The translations under genes and the position numbers were made by a program. Below, piece after piece: positions 27,116 to 36,073 of a stretch of 64,000 nucleotides of DNA. The notes beneath the pieces were generated by a model. That model ran no database searches and was not told where the DNA came from. It saw only the letters and a program-made list of their open reading frames with translations. The DNA is taken from contig NZ_JACIJM010000004.1 in the NCBI RefSeq assembly GCF_014199395.1, positions 186,001 through 250,000 on the forward strand, in the 5' to 3' direction. Position 1 is the stretch's first letter. Each line of letters begins with the position of its first letter. This DNA is from Yoonia ponticola. Lineage in GTDB: Bacteria > Pseudomonadota > Alphaproteobacteria > Rhodobacterales > Rhodobacteraceae.

Positions 27116-28375
27116 CTATTTGACCTTCCCGAAGATCACGCTGGCGTTCGTGCCACCAAAGCCAAAGCTGTTGGACAGCGCGATCTCAATCTTACGTTCA
27201 CGTTTCGCGTTTGGTGCCAAATCAACTGGTGTTTCAACCGCAGGGTTATCCAAGTTGATCGTCGGCGGGGCCACTTGATCGCGGATCGCAAGGATCGAAA
27301 AGATCGCTTCAATCGCGCCAGCAGCGCCTAACAAGTGGCCAGTCGCAGACTTGGTGGACGACATCGTCACATTTGATGCGTGATCGCCCAGCAGCCGCTC
27401 TACAGCGCCCAATTCAATCGTGTCGGCCATCGTCGATGTGCCGTGCGCATTGATGTAATCAATGTCCGCAGGGGCCAGATTGGCATCGTCCAAGGCCATG
27501 CGCATAGACCGCTCGCCACCTTCACCGCTCTCGGACGGCGCCGTGATGTGGTAGGCATCACCGGACAGGCCGTAACCCAACACTTCGGCGTAGATCTTGG
27601 CACCACGGGCAACCGCGTGCTCGTATTCTTCCAGAACAACAGCGCCAGCGCCCTCGCCCATCACAAAACCATCACGGTCCTTGTCATAAGGACGCGATGC
27701 TTTTGTCGGATCATCAGCGCGTTTCGTGGACAAAGCCTTGCAAGCGTTAAAGCCCGCAATCCCAACTTCACAGATCGCAGCCTCAGCGCCACCAGCAACC
27801 ATCACATCGGCGTTGCCGTATTTGATCAAACGGGCCGCATCACCAATCGCGTGTGCGCCAGTGGAACACGCCGTCACAACCGAATGGTTCGGACCACGGA
27901 AGCCATATTTAATCGACACCTGACCAGAGATCAGATTGATCAACGCACCGGGAATAAAGAATGGCGACACGCGACGCGGTCCCTTTTCTTTAATCATCAC
28001 AGCGGTTTCAGAAATCGACTTTAGACCACCGATACCAGATCCCAGCAAAACGCCCGTCCGGTTACGATCATTGTCATCCGCAGGCACCCAGCCCGAATCT
28101 TCAACCGCTTGTTGGGCCGCAGCCACACCAAACAGAATGAATTCATCGACCTTACGGGCATCTTTCGGCGCCATATAGGTATCCGCATTGAACGTCCCGT
28201 CTGTGCCATCGCCCAGCGGTACTTCGCACGCATACGTGGTCGCAAGCGCAGAGGCATCAAACCCCTTGATCGGACCCGCGCCCGATTGTCCGTCCAATAA
28301 TCTTGACCAAGTGTTTTCAACACCATCGGCCAACGGGGTGACGAGCCCCAATCCAGTCACAACAACACGACGCAT
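27116..28375 (-). CDS. fabF: 3-oxoacyl-ACP synthase II
   Basis: Condensing enzyme that elongates acyl-ACP with malonyl-ACP and allows temperature control of cis-vaccenate content. 419 residues with the Cys-His-His triad: C170 in VTACSTGAHAIG, NAHGTSTMADTIE and KSATGHLLGAAGA. Glycine-rich C-terminus SNSFGFGGTNAS is intact. Fourth gene of fabD-fabG-acpP-fabF, but 418 bp and an acpP terminator precede it, so it may also have its own promoter. Confidence 0.96.
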   Translation of the reverse strand: MRRVVVTGLGLVTPLADGVENTWSRLLDGQSGAGPIKGFDASALATTYACEVPLGDGTDGTFNADTYMAPKDARKVDEFILFGVAAAQQAVEDSGWVPADDNDRNRTGVLLGSGIGGLKSISETAVMIKEKGPRRVSPFFIPGALINLISGQVSIKYGFRGPNHSVVTACSTGAHAIGDAARLIKYGNADVMVAGGAEAAICEVGIAGFNACKALSTKRADDPTKASRPYDKDRDGFVMGEGAGAVVLEEYEHAVARGAKIYAEVLGYGLSGDAYHITAPSESGEGGERSMRMALDDANLAPADIDYINAHGTSTMADTIELGAVERLLGDHASNVTMSSTKSATGHLLGAAGAIEAIFSILAIRDQVAPPTINLDNPAVETPVDLAPNAKRERKIEIALSNSFGFGGTNASVIFGKVK

Positions 28376-28793
28376 GAACTGCCCTCACCTCTTCGCGTGG
28401 TTTTTCAACGCCACTCTTACCCTACAGGCTACCGCAGTCGCAAGGGCAGCACTGGTTTTCACGCCGCGTTAACCGATCTGTGCCAATGAAAAAAGGGATA
28501 ACGGTAGTGCAGTGAACATGAGCGTCGCAATCTCAGCGGCTTTCAGGCCCCTCTGTAAACGCGCAAAAGTGGATTTCAGCCCCGCAAACAGACTTAAATC
28601 CACGTAGATCAAGGGGATGTCGCCTACATGACACCACACGCGACCTTCGCGCGAATCTCAAAACGGGCGGTCAAAAAATACATAGGACCCCGGCCAATAC
28701 GCGATTCTCTGGCCAGCGACCGCCCCCGCCAAACAACAAAAAAGCGGCCACCGCATTACACGGGGCCGCCTTTCCTGTCACAATGTGACGAAT
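28376..28793. other. 418-bp fabF-acpP intergenic region
   Basis: No credible gene on either strand. It contains the acpP terminator at its right end and presumably a promoter for fabF. A plus-strand open stretch near 28628-28813 has no ribosome site and crosses the terminator, so it is not called. Confidence 0.6.
28736..28770 (-). terminator. Intrinsic terminator after acpP
   Basis: GCGGCC (28744-28749) pairs with GGCCGC (28764-28769) with an extended stem; on the minus strand a run of six T follows. Probably partial, allowing abundant acpP transcripts relative to fabF. Confidence 0.75.
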
Positions 28794-29027
28794 TTATTGT
28801 GCTGCAGAGATGAACTTTACAGCGTCGCCAAATGACTGAATTGTTTCAGCTGCATCGTCAGGAATTTCGATGCCGAACTCTTCTTCAAAAGCCATTACCA
28901 GCTCAACAGTGTCGAGGCTGTCTGCGCCCAGATCGTCGATGAAGGATGCACCTTCAACTACTTTGTCTTCTTCTACACCAAGATGCTCTACAACAATCTT
29001 GCGTACGCGGTCTGCGACGTCGCTCAT
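28794..29027 (-). CDS. acpP: Acyl carrier protein
   Basis: Carries growing acyl chains on phosphopantetheine. 77 residues, acidic, with the modification serine S37 in [19 protein letters not shown]. Length and sequence are standard. Located between fabG and fabF, and followed by its own terminator. Confidence 0.97.
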   Translation of the reverse strand: MSDVADRVRKIVVEHLGVEEDKVVEGASFIDDLGADSLDTVELVMAFEEEFGIEIPDDAAETIQSFGDAVKFISAAQ

Positions 29028-29167
29028 GGACTAATCCTCACGGTCTGTTGGGTCGAAACCCGATTTGAAGCTGTCTTTGACGACAGCCTTTCTTTGATCT
29101 GCGTGGCCTATAACAGAGAAATTACGCGACGCAAATGTTTTCGACAAGCACCCATTGGGGTGGCTTG

Positions 29168-29902
29168 CTACAACATGGCCATACCGCCATTCACATGCAA
29201 GGTTGTACCTGTGATATAAGCGGCTTCCGGGCTGGCAAGATACAGCACAGCCGCGCCAATTTCAGCCGCCTCGCCCATACGTCCAGCCGGTACGTTGTTG
29301 AGAATGCTTGATTTTTGGTCGTCGGTCAGTTTTTCGGTCATCGGCGTGGTGATGAAACCGGGTGCGATGCAATTTACTGTAATGCCACGACTTGCGACTT
29401 CGTAAGCGATGGATTTCGACATGCCGACCATACCCGCCTTAGAGGCTGCATAATTCGCCTGACCCGGGTTCCCCGTGGCCCCTACAACGCTGGAAATATT
29501 GATAATTCTGCCCCAACGGGACTTCATCATGCCGCGAATTGCGCCTTTGCACAGACGCATCGTTGACGTTAAATTAACTTCTAGCACCGATGACCATTCC
29601 TCTTCGGACATGCGCATAAAGATATTGTCGCGTGTGATGCCAGCGTTATTCACCAGAATATCAACCGACCCCATCGCCTCAACCGCTTGTTTCGGCAGGG
29701 CATTTACGGCGTCAGCGTCGCTGAGGTTACATGGCAGAACATGGGCGCGTTCCAGCTCAGCAGCCAGCGCCTCGAGCGGTTCAACCCGCGTGCCGGACAG
29801 CGCAATCGTGGCGCCAGCGTCGTGCAAGGCATGGGCAATCGCCCCGCCAATACCACCGGACGCGCCTGTCAAAAGTACATTTTTACCAGTCAGATCAAAC
29901 AT
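29168..29902 (-). CDS. fabG: 3-oxoacyl-ACP reductase
   Basis: NADPH-dependent reduction of 3-oxoacyl-ACP. 244-residue short-chain dehydrogenase with the TGASGGIGG nucleotide loop (12-20), NNAG, NISSVVGATGNPGQANYAASK containing the Ser, Tyr and Lys of the catalytic set, and the C-terminal GTTLHVNGGMAML. It lies 23 bp after fabD and 140 bp before acpP. Confidence 0.96.
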   Translation of the reverse strand: MFDLTGKNVLLTGASGGIGGAIAHALHDAGATIALSGTRVEPLEALAAELERAHVLPCNLSDADAVNALPKQAVEAMGSVDILVNNAGITRDNIFMRMSEEEWSSVLEVNLTSTMRLCKGAIRGMMKSRWGRIINISSVVGATGNPGQANYAASKAGMVGMSKSIAYEVASRGITVNCIAPGFITTPMTEKLTDDQKSSILNNVPAGRMGEAAEIGAAVLYLASPEAAYITGTTLHVNGGMAML

Positions 29903-29925
29903 GTATGACCCTTTCTTAATCTAAT

Positions 29926-30861
29926 TTATGCAAGTGACGCGACAGCAGCCGCGACATCATCAGGTGTGCCGACATTCAGCGATGTGATGTCTTTGTTGAT
30001 CCGGCGGATCATACCGGACAAGGCTTTGCCCGACCCGATTTCCCACGCAGTATCAACGCCTTGCGACCCCATCCACAACACGCTCTCGCGCCAGCGGACC
30101 GATCCTGTGACCTGCTCTACCAGCAATTTGCGGATTTGATCGGGGTCTGTGACCGCTTCGGCCACAACATTCGCGACCAAAGGCACTGCAGGCGCGTTAA
30201 TCGTCGTATCGGCCAAAGCTGCGGCCATCTTTTCCGCCGCAGGTGCCATCAAGGCGCAGTGGAACGGGGCGCTGACGGGCAGTAGCATTGCGCGTTTGGC
30301 ACCGTTTTCTTTCGCAATCAGAACGGCGCGTTCGACCGCTGCTTTGTGACCGGAAACAACCACTTGGCTTGGGTCGTTATCATTCGCAGCCTGACAAATC
30401 TCGCCCTGTGCAGCCTCTTCGGCCACCGCTTGTGCCGTTGCAAAATCGAGGCCCAGCAAGGCCGCCATAGCGCCGACACCAACAGGCACCGCGTCCTGCA
30501 TCGCTGATCCGCGCAGGCGCAACAGTTTGGCCGTGTCGGAAATTGTCAACGCACCGGACGCCGCCAGCGCCGAATATTCGCCCAACGAATGCCCTGCCAT
30601 GAAATCTGCAGAAGTGATCGTAACCCCTTCTGATTCCAGTGCTTTCATCGCGGCCAAGGATGTCGCCATCAGTGCTGGTTGTGCGTTTTTCGTCAGGGTT
30701 AAATCGGCGATATCACCGTTCCAGATCAAGTCTGACAGCTTTTCACCCAAAGCGTCGTCGACTTCGGCAAAAACTGCTGCCGCCGCTGGATATGCATCGG
30801 CCAAAGCCTTACCCATTCCAATGGCTTGCGCCCCTTGCCCCGGAAATACAAATGCCCGCAT
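29926..30861 (-). CDS. fabD: Malonyl-CoA:ACP transacylase
   Basis: Loads malonate onto ACP. 311 residues with the N-terminal FVFPGQGAQAIGMGK, the nucleophile motif GHSLGEYSAL (H91, S92) and the catalytic His region SAPFHCALM. First gene of the fatty-acid run. The 191-bp upstream region is shared with a divergent cytochrome b561 gene and contains 11-bp tandem repeats. Confidence 0.96.
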   Translation of the reverse strand: MRAFVFPGQGAQAIGMGKALADAYPAAAAVFAEVDDALGEKLSDLIWNGDIADLTLTKNAQPALMATSLAAMKALESEGVTITSADFMAGHSLGEYSALAASGALTISDTAKLLRLRGSAMQDAVPVGVGAMAALLGLDFATAQAVAEEAAQGEICQAANDNDPSQVVVSGHKAAVERAVLIAKENGAKRAMLLPVSAPFHCALMAPAAEKMAAALADTTINAPAVPLVANVVAEAVTDPDQIRKLLVEQVTGSVRWRESVLWMGSQGVDTAWEIGSGKALSGMIRRINKDITSLNVGTPDDVAAAVASLA

Positions 30862-30944
30862 TGCGCGTCCCCATCTTGTTCATAACGTTTTTTCATCATT
30901 ACCGCGCCTGTCGCTTGCGCACAAGGAAAGGCGCAAATCACAAT

Positions 30945-30977
30945 GCGTGCACAAGGCGTGCACAACCCGTACACAGC
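30945..30977. promoter_or_regulatory. Three tandem 11-bp repeats in the fabD / b561-YceI divergent region
   Basis: GCGTGCACAAG (30945), GCGTGCACAAC (30956) and CCGTACACAGC (30967) follow each other with an exact 11-bp period; a related TGCGCACAAGG lies at 30916. The unit is 84-116 bp upstream of fabD and 76-108 bp upstream of the divergent gene. One unit per helical turn suggests cooperative protein binding. Confidence 0.5.
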
Positions 30978-31052
30978 AGCTGTGCGAAAATACCCATGCC
31001 AAAAACCGTCGGACCCGCGTAAAACATCGCAAAACCGACCAAGGATTAGCCC

Positions 31053-32240
31053 ATGTCAAAGTCAACAAGTTACCATATCGTCACCAAGTCATTTCACTGG
31101 CTGACCGCCCTGCTGATCCTCGCGATCATCCCGCTGGGCATGATCGCCAACGATCTGCCCTTTGAAACCGACGCCGAACTCGCCCGCAAAGCGTGGGTGT
31201 TCTCGATCCACAAAACTTTGGGCGTGACGGTGTTTTTCGTGGCCCTGCTGCGCATTCTTTGGGCGGTCACACAGGCCAAGCCCGGCCCATTACATCCCAA
31301 CCGCAAGGCAGAGACATTTCTGGCGGAAGTCATCCACTGGGTACTTTATATCTCATTAGTCGCCGTGCCGCTGACCGGATGGATCGAACACGCGGCGACC
31401 TCTGGTTTCGCGCCGATCTGGTGGCCATTTGGGCAATCGCTGTTCTTTGTGCCGCAATCTAACGCTGTCGCGGGCGTTTTTGCGGGCCTGCACTGGATGT
31501 TCGGCAAATTGATGATCGCGTCGATTCTATTGCATATCGCGGGCGCGCTGAAACATCAGTTCGTAGACCGTGACGCGACCCTGCGGCGGATGTGGTTCGG
31601 GCGTGCGAACGCGCCTGTCGTCGCGCCGCATGTCACGCATTTCGGTCCGCGCGTTGCGGCGCTTGCGGCCTTCGCCCTTGCGGGTTTTGCGGCCTTTGCG
31701 TTCGGATTTCTGGACCGCCACGAGACAACAGTCGCGGCAACCGCGCTTGATGCTGTGGCCTCTGAATGGGTCGTGCAGGACGGCGAAATCGCAATCACAG
31801 TCGCGCAATTTGGCAGCGACGTGTCGGGCAGCTTTGCGGATTGGACGTCCGAGATCAGCTTTGACCCTGCCCCTGCGGATATCATGGGCGACGTTACCAC
31901 GGTGATTTCCATCGGGTCGCTCACACTTGGGTCTGTCACATCAGAGGCGATGGGCGCGGATTATTTCGACGCCGAAACCTTCCCCACCGCCACATTCACC
32001 GCCCAAATCAAGCCTGACGGTGACAGCTACATCGCGGACGGCAGCGTCACAATCAAAGGCGTGACCGTTCCCGTGCAAATGCCGTTCGACCTGATTCTCG
32101 ACGGCGACACGGCGCAAATGACGGGCACAGTGACACTCGAGCGGTTGGCGTTCAATGTCGGGGAAAGCCAGACGAGCGCCGCGAACCTCGGATTTGACGT
32201 CATCGTAAACATCTCACTCACCGCACAACGCGGCGCGTAA
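31053..32240 (+). CDS. Cytochrome b561 - YceI fusion protein
   Basis: A 395-residue fusion. Residues about 1-185 are a four-helix cytochrome b561 with candidate haem ligands in SFHWLTALL, FSIHKTLGV, AGLHWMFGK and LLHIAGALKHQF. A further membrane helix at about 205-222 leads to a C-terminal YceI domain (beta-barrel isoprenoid-binding fold; SGSFADWTSEISFDP, FPTATFTAQIKPDG, GVTVPVQMPFDLIL). Predicted role is electron transfer in the cytoplasmic membrane coupled to a periplasmic lipid/quinone-like ligand, which is inference. A stand-alone YceI faces it across a shared terminator. Confidence 0.9.
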   Translation: MSKSTSYHIVTKSFHWLTALLILAIIPLGMIANDLPFETDAELARKAWVFSIHKTLGVTVFFVALLRILWAVTQAKPGPLHPNRKAETFLAEVIHWVLYISLVAVPLTGWIEHAATSGFAPIWWPFGQSLFFVPQSNAVAGVFAGLHWMFGKLMIASILLHIAGALKHQFVDRDATLRRMWFGRANAPVVAPHVTHFGPRVAALAAFALAGFAAFAFGFLDRHETTVAATALDAVASEWVVQDGEIAITVAQFGSDVSGSFADWTSEISFDPAPADIMGDVTTVISIGSLTLGSVTSEAMGADYFDAETFPTATFTAQIKPDGDSYIADGSVTIKGVTVPVQMPFDLILDGDTAQMTGTVTLERLAFNVGESQTSAANLGFDVIVNISLTAQRGA

Positions 32241-32244
32241 CAAA

Positions 32245-32274
32245 AAAGGGCCGCGCAGTGATGCGCGGCCCTTT
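32245..32274. terminator. Bidirectional terminator between b561-YceI and yceI
   Basis: AAAGGGCCGCGC pairs perfectly with GCGCGGCCCTTT around a 6-nt loop; A/T tracts on both sides serve both convergent genes. Confidence 0.85.
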
Positions 32275-32292
32275 CCATGTAGTGTCTAAAGA

Positions 32293-32883
32293 TTATTCCG
32301 CAGCGATTGCTTCGATCGAGATTTCGACAGGCACTTCGTCAGGAACGAATGGTACAAACATGTCCATGTTGAACGCAGAGCGGCTCAATGTGGTTGTCGC
32401 GTCCAAGCCCAGTGCTTTGCGGCCTTGGTACGGCGGGAACGGGTATTCGTCGGTTTGTGCGTTCAGGACAGTTTCCAGCACAACGGATTGTGTCACGCCG
32501 TTCAGCGTCAAGTCACCTGTGATGTTGGCCGTGTCGTCGCCCGTTACTTCGATGCTGGTGGACACGAATGTCACGTCTGGAAAATCGCCGATCTTAAGGA
32601 AATCACCGGATTGCACGAAATGTGTCGTCCGCGCGTCCCAGCCTGTGATCATGGATTCCGCAGGGAATGTGATGGAAACGGATGAATTCGCAGGGTCTTC
32701 TGCGTCGAACATCACGTCGCCGCCAAAGCCGGAGTACATGCCGTATGTGGTTGAAAAACCAGCGTGGCTGTATGTGAACACCAACTGGCTGTGGCTTTCG
32801 TTCAGAACGTAGGCTTCTGGGGCTGCGGCGGCAGCTGTTGCGAAAGGTGAGGCAAGCAGTGCTGCAAGTACGATATTTTTCAT
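32293..32883 (-). CDS. YceI family periplasmic protein
   Basis: 196 residues with a signal peptide (MKNIVLAALLASPFATAAAA) and a complete YceI lipocalin-like domain: SHSQLVFTYSHAGFSTTYG, FGGDVMFDAEDPANSSVSIT, FPDVTFVSTSIEVTG and DLTLNGVTQSVVLETVLN. YceI proteins bind long isoprenoids in a beta-barrel. Its convergent neighbour carries the same domain fused to b561, so both may act on the same ligand. Confidence 0.92.
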   Translation of the reverse strand: MKNIVLAALLASPFATAAAAAPEAYVLNESHSQLVFTYSHAGFSTTYGMYSGFGGDVMFDAEDPANSSVSITFPAESMITGWDARTTHFVQSGDFLKIGDFPDVTFVSTSIEVTGDDTANITGDLTLNGVTQSVVLETVLNAQTDEYPFPPYQGRKALGLDATTTLSRSAFNMDMFVPFVPDEVPVEISIEAIAAE

Positions 32884-32991
32884 GTGGTCGCTCCTAAGTT
32901 GGTCAAAGCCAGAGTGCTGAATTTGATAGATGAGGTTGTTGCAAAGCTAACACCGGTTCACAATTGCGCATTTATGAACAAGTCGTGTGAA

Positions 32992-33030
32992 TCAAAAAAT
33001 GGCGCGAATCCGCCGAAGCAAATCCGCGCC
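32992..33030 (-). terminator. Intrinsic terminator after the 33071-33694 gene
   Basis: GGCGCGAAT and ATCCGCGCC form an imperfect stem; on the minus strand it is followed by a T6 run. Confidence 0.65.
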
Positions 33031-33070
33031 ACAATGGCACTATGGGGAATGGGGTTGTGCGGTCGGGGCG

Positions 33071-33694
33071 TTACGCCGCGACTTTGAAGGCGTCGATTTC
33101 GGCTTTGCGTTTGGCTAAGTGAGACGCGCCTGTGATTACGTCGCGGTTGATCCGCTCACGCAAGGACGTGAGGACCAATTCGTCGCCGCATGCGACTTCG
33201 ACGGTATCGGCGGAATTGCTATAGCGCAGCACGAGGCTCGCCACATTATCACCAGCGGACACTAGGGCCACGTCGCCAATCGCGTCAAAGCTGTAGCACG
33301 CGAGCAGTGACATTTTGCCGGTGTGGTTGCGGATCACTTCGCGGATTTCGCCGCGCGTGGTGTCGATTTGAATTTCAGAGACCGTGCCGCGGCTTGCGTA
33401 CCAGAGCAGCAATGCGGATGCGGACACGAACATGATTGTGGCGAACAGGCGCATGATAATCGCCTCGGCGCTGAACATCATGCCGGGAATCAGCCACATG
33501 CCCAAAGCGGCCGCGAGCAATGCAGCCCCTGCCAGCAAGCTCAGCGATTGGGTGACGATCATGCCGTTGCCAGAATCCTGCGTCGTGCGCACAATATAGC
33601 CCCAGCGCGTTTCTTCGGTACGGAACCCGTCGCGTGGCAAGTCGCCGCTCAGTTGTGCGGCTAAATCAGTGGTGTTGGTCAAAGTGTCAGACAT
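33071..33694 (-). CDS. Hypothetical protein with two membrane segments
   Basis: Not recognised by name. 207 residues: a soluble N-terminus (about 1-48), two membrane helices at about 50-70 (SLSLLAGAALLAAALGMWL) and 78-99, and a C-terminal soluble domain with GEIREVIRNHTGKMSLLACY and EVACGDELVLTSLRERI. The layout (short N-tail, hairpin of two helices, then a domain predicted on the same side) suggests a small membrane-bound regulatory protein. Composition matches the core genome. It has its own terminator, and the rpsF operon diverges from it. Confidence 0.75.
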   Translation of the reverse strand: MSDTLTNTTDLAAQLSGDLPRDGFRTEETRWGYIVRTTQDSGNGMIVTQSLSLLAGAALLAAALGMWLIPGMMFSAEAIIMRLFATIMFVSASALLLWYASRGTVSEIQIDTTRGEIREVIRNHTGKMSLLACYSFDAIGDVALVSAGDNVASLVLRYSNSADTVEVACGDELVLTSLRERINRDVITGASHLAKRKAEIDAFKVAA

Positions 33695-34046
33695 TGTAAC
33701 TCAATCTCCCCTAGAGAACTGAGATCAATTGACTGGCAGATCAGGGCGATATCGGGGCAATTTCTGGGCATTTGGCAAGAAAATATTAATCTTTTGTTAA
33801 CGCCGATAAAAAACGACGTTTGCTTAGCTGCGACATGGCCTTGCGACACCATCCAAAATGCCCCAAAAAACCGTGATTTTAAACGCTGGAATGCGGCACT
33901 TGAGCGCTTGCAATACACCCCGCCCACTGTATAAGGCACCGTCCGCTGCAAAGTATTATGAACTGCGCAGTCTCTCGTGAGTGGGGTGTAGCGGATGTAT
34001 ATCGTGCCTCACACTATGAAATGCGCTGAACATGAATGGAGATCGC
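33695..34046. other. 352-bp divergent region ahead of rpsF
   Basis: Contains the proposed rpsF promoter and a leader of about 105 nt. A minus-strand open stretch at 33679-33951 shows no protein-like composition and is not called. The upstream part is rich in A/T (poly-A near 33780 and 33805). Confidence 0.55.
33908..33935 (+). promoter_or_regulatory. Candidate sigma70 promoter for rpsF-rpsR-rplI
   Basis: TTGCAA (33908-33913) and TATAAG (33930-33935) are 16 bp apart and 112 bp before the rpsF start. Assigned by sight only. Confidence 0.35.
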
Positions 34047-34403
34047 ATGCCGCTATATGAGCATGTTATGATTGCACGGCAGGATTTGTCTGCCACGCAA
34101 GCAGAAAGCCTGATCGAACACTTCGGTACGGTTCTGTCCGACAACGGCGGTAAGCTGGTCGAGAACGAATACTGGGGCGTCAAAACGATGGCCTACAAAA
34201 TTAACAAGAACCGTAAAGGCCACTATGCCTTCTTGCGTACAGATGCACCTGCACCTGCTATTCAAGAAATGGAGCGCCTGATGCGTCTGCACGAAGACGT
34301 CATGCGCGTCTTGACCATCAAGGTCGACGTACATGCAGAAGGCCCATCGGCTCAAATGCAAAAACGTGACGAGCGGGACCGCGGTCCACGTGAACGTCGC
34401 TAA
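34047..34403 (+). CDS. rpsF: 30S ribosomal protein S6
   Basis: 118-residue S6: MPLYEHVMIARQDLS, a core with YWGVKTMAYKINKNRKGHYA and MRVLTIKVDVHAEGPS, and a charged C-terminal tail (KRDERDRGPRERR). The ATG at 34047 has GGAGA about 5 nt upstream; the ATG at 34032 would add five residues without homology. First gene of the usual rpsF-rpsR-rplI operon. S6 with S18 often regulates this operon by binding its leader. Confidence 0.97.
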   Translation: MPLYEHVMIARQDLSATQAESLIEHFGTVLSDNGGKLVENEYWGVKTMAYKINKNRKGHYAFLRTDAPAPAIQEMERLMRLHEDVMRVLTIKVDVHAEGPSAQMQKRDERDRGPRERR

Positions 34404-34427
34404 TCGGATCAGGAAAGGACATTAATC

Positions 34428-34655
34428 ATGGCTACTAAACCATTTTTCCGTCGTCGTAAGTCTGATCCGTTTGAGGGCGAAAACGCCCCTAAGATCGACT
34501 ATAAAGACACTCGCCTTTTGCAGCGCTACATCTCTGAGCGCGGTAAAATTGTTCCAGCCCGTATTACAGCTGTTGGTGCCAAGAACCAGCGTGCGCTCGC
34601 TCGTGCGATCAAACGCGCGCGTTTCCTTGCCCTGCTGCCATACGCTGTTAAGTAA
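34428..34655 (+). CDS. rpsR: 30S ribosomal protein S18
   Basis: 75-residue S18, basic, with [29 protein letters not shown] and the conserved end [19 protein letters not shown]. Partner of S6 on the platform of the small subunit. Strong AGGAAAGGA before the ATG; 24 bp after rpsF and 12 bp before rplI. Confidence 0.98.
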   Translation: MATKPFFRRRKSDPFEGENAPKIDYKDTRLLQRYISERGKIVPARITAVGAKNQRALARAIKRARFLALLPYAVK

Positions 34656-34667
34656 GGAGTACCCACA

Positions 34668-35264
34668 ATGGATGTTATCCTACTTGAGCGCGTCGCAAAG
34701 CTTGGCCAAATGGGCGAAGTTGTTTCTGTTAAGCAAGGTTACGCACGTAACTTCCTGCTGCCACAGGGCAAAGCACTGCGCGTAAATGCTGCCAACATGG
34801 CACGTTTCGAAGCTGAAAAAGCACAACTCGAAGCACGCAACCTCGAAACCAAAAAAGAAGCAGAATCATTGGCTGAAAAGCTCGATGGTCAGTCTTTCAT
34901 CATCATTCGCTCTGCGTCTGATGCGGGTTCGTTGTACGGTTCTGTCACACCACGTGACATCTCCGACGCGGCAGAAGCTGACGGTTTCACAATCGACAAA
35001 CGTCAGGTTGTGTTGGCTGCTGGTATCAAGGATCTTGGTCTGCACACTGCAACCGTGAACCTTCACCCAGAAGTTGCTGCTGAAATCACATTGAACGTTG
35101 CACGTTCAACTGAAGAAGCTGAACTGCAAGCTGCAGGCAAGTCGATCCAAGAATTGGCTGCCGAAGAAGAAGCTGCTGCTGAGTTCGAAATCAACGAGCT
35201 GTTCGACGATATCGGCGGCGCGCAGATGGACGACGACGGCGAAGCACCTGCTTCCGAAGACTAA
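34668..35264 (+). CDS. rplI: 50S ribosomal protein L9
   Basis: 198 residues: N-terminal L9 domain [20 protein letters not shown] with [16 protein letters not shown], the long connecting helix, the C-terminal domain ([14 protein letters not shown]) and an extra acidic tail of about 50 residues rich in Glu/Asp and Ala, as seen in alphaproteobacterial L9 but absent from the 149-residue E. coli protein. Ends the operon; terminator follows. Confidence 0.97.
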   Translation: MDVILLERVAKLGQMGEVVSVKQGYARNFLLPQGKALRVNAANMARFEAEKAQLEARNLETKKEAESLAEKLDGQSFIIIRSASDAGSLYGSVTPRDISDAAEADGFTIDKRQVVLAAGIKDLGLHTATVNLHPEVAAEITLNVARSTEEAELQAAGKSIQELAAEEEAAAEFEINELFDDIGGAQMDDDGEAPASED

Positions 35265-35285
35265 GTCTTATCGTTTTAGAATTGG

Positions 35286-35318
35286 AAAAGGCCGTAGCGG
35301 ATGCTGCGGCCTTTTTTG
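35286..35318 (+). terminator. Intrinsic terminator after rplI
   Basis: AAAAGGCCGTAGC pairs with GCTGCGGCCTTTT (one G-U pair), ending in T6. Confidence 0.85.
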
Positions 35319-35347
35319 TTGGGTGGATGAATGTGGCGTCGGGCGGA

Positions 35348-35887
35348 TCAGGCCATGCGTTTCAAAACATCATCACGCTGGATCAACCTGTGCCAAACGA
35401 TCGCCATCGCAATATGTCCCAGCACCAGCGCCACCAAAATCCAGCCCATTTCGCCGTGCCATTCGGCAGCGGCCTGTGTCCACGCGATTGCGGTTTCGCG
35501 TGGCGGAAAGACCTGCATCCCGAAATAGCTGAAACCGCGTTTACTGCCAAACGCCGCGAGTAACCGGACTGCCGGCACGATAATCATAAAAGCGTAGAGC
35601 CCCGCCTGCCCGAATTTCGCCGCCTTCCCCATTACGCCGCCCACATGCGCAGGACGGTTTTTCATGTTCAAAAGCCCCCAAATCCCGCGAAGCAGAACCA
35701 GCATGAACAGCGTGGCGCCAAGATTTGTGTGATAACTCCAGAGCGTTTCGCGCAGCGCGTTTTCACGAGGCAGCGCCCAATGTGCGGCGGCTGACAGGAA
35801 TTGCATCGCGAATAAAGCGGCCATACCCCAATGAAATATACGGCTAACGAGGCCGAATCGATTTGGAGTATCTGAAAGTTTGGTCAT
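35348..35887 (-). CDS. Cytochrome b561-type membrane protein
   Basis: 179 residues, four membrane helices, with candidate haem histidines in SRIFHWGMAALF, LWSYHTNLGATLF, AAAEWHGEMGWIL and VLGHIAMAIVWHRL. Predicted di-haem membrane electron carrier. The start at 35887 (MTKLSDTPNRFG) opens the conserved part; an in-frame extension to 35989 looks non-coding. Second b561 in the window, without a YceI domain. Its 3' end lies 30 bp from the rplI terminator. Confidence 0.88.
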   Translation of the reverse strand: MTKLSDTPNRFGLVSRIFHWGMAALFAMQFLSAAAHWALPRENALRETLWSYHTNLGATLFMLVLLRGIWGLLNMKNRPAHVGGVMGKAAKFGQAGLYAFMIIVPAVRLLAAFGSKRGFSYFGMQVFPPRETAIAWTQAAAEWHGEMGWILVALVLGHIAMAIVWHRLIQRDDVLKRMA

Positions 35888-36073
35888 AGCTGTCCGCCTC
35901 GTTAAGATGTTTCGTCGTAATACGGATGTCGCCGCATATCCCGTCGCCACGAATCTAGCTTTTTCACGGGTGCTGCGCAAATGCGGCAAATCGGCCGCGA
36001 TGAAATGTCTTTACGCGCGTGCATGACTTTGGGCAGTATCATCTGACAGGTGCTGCATGGGAAAAGACAAAGC

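Noticed and set aside
33679..33951. A 90-codon minus-strand frame upstream of the two-TM hypothetical
   Set aside because: No ribosome site, overlaps the start of the 33071-33694 gene, crosses the likely rpsF promoter, and the translation is not protein-like.
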